This document shows positions 61,630 through 64,000 of a DNA stretch of 64,000 nt, in pieces; the stretch's first letter is position 1; each line of letters opens with the position of its first letter. Below the pieces are notes generated by a model that was not told the origin of the DNA, ran no database searches, and saw only the letters and a program-made list of their open reading frames with translations. This DNA is from Hyposmocoma kahamanoa (taxonomy: Eukaryota > Arthropoda > Insecta > Lepidoptera > Cosmopterigidae). The position numbers and the translations under genes are program-made. Location: the NCBI RefSeq assembly GCF_003589595.1, contig NW_020653993.1:3855308-3919307 (forward strand). Reading direction: 5' to 3'.

Positions 61630-61702
61630 CCAAGTGGTCTGGTGGTAAGCGACAGTCAGAGCTTTACATCACAAAGATCTGAGGGGCATTGCCACCGTAC
61701 CC
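61630..61702 (+). repeat. Rep-B fragment
   Basis: CCAAGTGGTCTGGTGGTAAG, GAGCTTTACATCACAAAGAT, CTGAGGGGCATTGCCACCGT. Confidence 0.75.
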
Positions 61703-61749
61703 ATAGTAATACGTTGGTTTCTCGATTTTTTTTTAACGCATACACTTAT

Positions 61750-61935
61750 AGCCCCGCATTAGGGAAGCAGGAAAACCCTGTGTGCGGGTGCCATGGACGT
61801 ACACATAGACAACCAAAAATTACACCCAAACTCACGCTAGAAATAAATGTAAGCCTTACAAGTACTTTCTCCCGACCCGGGAATCGATACCAGGACCTTT
61901 GCATGACAGACCAGCATGGTAACATTGTACTTATG
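61750..61935 (-). mobile_element. SINE-1 copy
   Basis: AGCCCCGCATTAGGGAAGCA, GTGCGGGTGCCATGGACGTA, TTACACCCAAACTCACGCTA, CCCGACCCGGGAATCGATAC (B box), GACCAGCATGGTAACATTG (A box lost). Confidence 0.85.
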
Positions 61936-62236
61936 TCTGCAATTTTTATATTAGTTTTGTTTATTTAAACGGTATTGCACACAAACGACGTACTTCAGTA
62001 CGTCATTACTTACTACATTCAGTCACTTTGCCACTCAGTCACTTATTACATTCTCTTGTTTTTTCCTTTACATACTAAAAATAGATTGAACTTATTGTAT
62101 GTGGGTTGTATGTAAGTGTATGGGTCTGTTAGTGCATGATTGCCTTCTCTGTACAATATAATAAACTATATCATGTATATCATACTATATTTATACTATA
62201 TCATACTCGTACAATACTAAGTTATAATTATCCGAC

Positions 62237-62370
62237 TTTAAAAAGGAAAAGGTTCTCAATTCGACTGTATGTTTTTTTATGCATGTTACGCGGCGCATCA
62301 GTACAGAGGGTACATCAGTAGTGGTTTCATTGAAGAAAATATTACACCTATAAGGATGAATGACTTTGGA
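62237..62370 (+). repeat. Rep-C, diverged and deleted
   Basis: CCGACTTTAAAAAGGAAAAG, GTTCTCAATTCGACTGTATG, GGGTACATCAGTAGTGGTTT, GAAGAAAATATTACACCTAT. The central GATAACTCCGGC part is missing. Confidence 0.7.
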
Positions 62371-62542
62371 AGTCTGTACTGAGATTATATCATATTAGTT
62401 TTAATTCAATCATATTGTAATGTATTGCGCATGACATGGTACCTATTATATTTTTATTTTATTTTATAAAACGTTTCCGTTTAACGTTTGGAACCTTTGC
62501 TTCTTTAAGTTTTTTATAGTAGATACAATTCATTAATATGGA

Positions 62543-63110
62543 TTAAGTATGTGCAGATATAATATGCAGGTAAGGTAAAAAGGACAATAAGAGCTTAACT
62601 ATTAGAAAAACTAGGATTTTTAAATTACATTTTATAAAATTGGGTTCCCGCGGCAAGGTGCCCAAGACGCTGGCAGCGTTCCCTCTCAGCTCTTTTGCTG
62701 GTGTGCTGGAGAGGGGATGGGGCAAGTGTGTCAGCACATGTGGCATAGTCCAAGGGATGAGAGTCATTCCGTCCGGGCGTTTGCCATCTGTTCGCGACAT
62801 GCCGCTTGGCTCTGATGAGAGAGATGACCGTACGAGGTTGACCGTGCTGTAGATTGAGGATAAAAATGCCGGAAGGGCTATGGCTGATATACTCCTGATG
62901 CCTAGACCACCATGCCTGATGGGGAGGGTAGCTTGGGTCCAGGCATTGTGGGTGAGATGGACGTTGAGAATGGACTGAAGAAGAGCTTTGAGGTCAGAAC
63001 CTATTGATATTGAACTGATTATGGAATTTCCAAGCCGGACAGCTATATTGTGTGTAAAGATATACTGAATTTTTTCATAAAATATGTTTGAGAATTTGCT
63101 TCGCACTATT
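62543..63110 (-). pseudogene. LINE reverse transcriptase C-terminal fragment
   Basis: An open frame of 187 codons with no in-frame ATG at its edge (it opens on GTG). It reads LLQSILNVHLTHNAWTQATL, then PIRHGGLGIRSISAIALPAF and LSSIYSTVNLV. The W-QA-LP-GG-G-R-A-PAFL-S block is found in the C-terminal part of several insect non-LTR reverse transcriptases. The frame has stayed open, but both sides are cut. The lineage is unresolved. Confidence 0.6.
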
Positions 63111-64000
63111 TATTAAAATGCTTTGCTTATAAATAGTAAGTATAGTTATGTGACAGAGTGGCAATATTGACACTAATATCTAAATTCAACCCCCAAAACA
63201 TTTTAGTAATTAGCAAGAAACACCAAAGTCAACCCGCAAGTATGTGGCCAATAAAGCTACGTATTACTGAGAATGGATTAAACATGTACCAACCTTTTAC
63301 ACGCCGACTCTAAATTTTACTCTAGCCTATTTAATGGGTTTATCGGGACGTAGAGTTGCTGGATGAGATATAATAAAATTGTTTAAATAAAATTGTTTAT
63401 TGAATAACGTATTGTACAAATGAATAACTAAATACTAATTATGCGAATAAATGTAAAATATAACACATATACCTGAACTAGGAGAATCCTGTATTTCAGG
63501 TAAAAAAATACTAATTACAGGTGAATATATGATCATTAAATTATAAACAAAAAAATTGTTGAAATATAAACAAAACAATAATAATAATCAAACAATGAAA
63601 TGCAAACCATAACCTATTACGCTTAAATTAATCAACATTTATTTTGGGATAATTAATAAATTCTCTGTATCATCGTAGGACATATTTTGAAGGAATTCTT
63701 GGAGAATTTTCGTGACCTCTATGTAACAAACATGATATATGGCCAGTTTGGCGTTTAATTTATTGTACAAAAATGCACCAAGAAACACAAAAAATCTGGA
63801 TATAAACACATGTTTTGATCATACAATTTAGGAGCAGACAATATTTTTCCGTCTTTTGTTAGTGTTTTCAGTACTATATGGGAGTGCAATGTGCTGTTTG
63901 AAAACTGTAGACTTAATAATTGCCTTCAAGTTAGTACCTTACACGACTTATACAGAAGGTTAGTGGGGTAAAGGAAAGGGCGGAAGGTAGAAAGTTTTAG
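63111..64000. other. No recognised feature to the window end
   Basis: AT-rich with no frame or repeat-family match. Confidence 0.45.

Overview
This is an AT-rich, gene-poor eukaryotic window that reads as nuclear DNA of a moth or butterfly. The evidence is the mix of mobile elements: Jockey-clade, RTE-clade and CR1/L2-like LINE remains, mariner, a Penelope-like element and many tRNA-headed SINEs. No host protein-coding gene, rRNA gene or credible functional tRNA gene was recognised in 64 kb. The lineage is inferred from familiar repeat types and was not proven by a search.

The centrepiece is at 33921-39255. It is an apparently intact, probably young, full-length non-LTR retrotransposon of the Jockey clade. 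It has a GC-rich 5' UTR, ORF1 (34526-36127, Gag-like, three zinc knuckles), ORF2 (36128-39079, AP-type endonuclease plus reverse transcriptase), a 150-base 3' UTR and a poly(A) tail. It lies between two perfect 12-base target-site duplications (33909-33920 and 39256-39267). ORF1 and ORF2 are in the same frame, and the stop of ORF1 abuts the start of ORF2 (TAAATG). A 97-base 5'-truncated relative of its 3' end lies at 30598-30694.

Region by region. 1-5.3 kb: a hAT-like MITE, SINEs and Rep-B/Rep-C repeats. 5.3-8.1 kb: a broken mariner next to fragments of several LINEs. 10-15.7 kb: SINEs, Rep-B, an internally deleted mariner with both inverted repeats, a Penelope-like element (RT plus GIY-YIG), and a foldback-like element (Rep-H) interrupted by a LINE end. 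16-20.5 kb: a CpG-rich patch, a 58-base perfect palindrome, and a PIF/Harbinger-like element with a MADF remnant that itself carries a second hAT-like MITE. 20.6-27.3 kb: antisense LINE pseudogenes (RTE, then a 2.3-kb Jockey/CR1-like copy split by a SINE), a further LINE end and SINEs in tandem. 28-33 kb: Rep-B pieces, palindromes and SINEs. 39.7-64 kb: more SINE-1, Rep-B, Rep-C, nested Rep-D/MITE structures and LINE 3' ends, separated by long AT-rich stretches in which I recognise nothing.

Names used below. SINE-1 to SINE-7 are tRNA-headed repeats seen here. Rep-B is an unclassified repeat of about 280 bases that reads from GACGGGACGAACAAGTCGTG to AAGGAGCTCTACTGCTAC. Rep-C begins with AACCGACTTCAAAAAAGGAG. 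Rep-K is a LINE 3' end with ACTTTG hexamers. Rep-D, Rep-E and Rep-H are described at their entries. These are working labels from within-window comparison by eye, so most repeat borders are good to about 5-15 bases.
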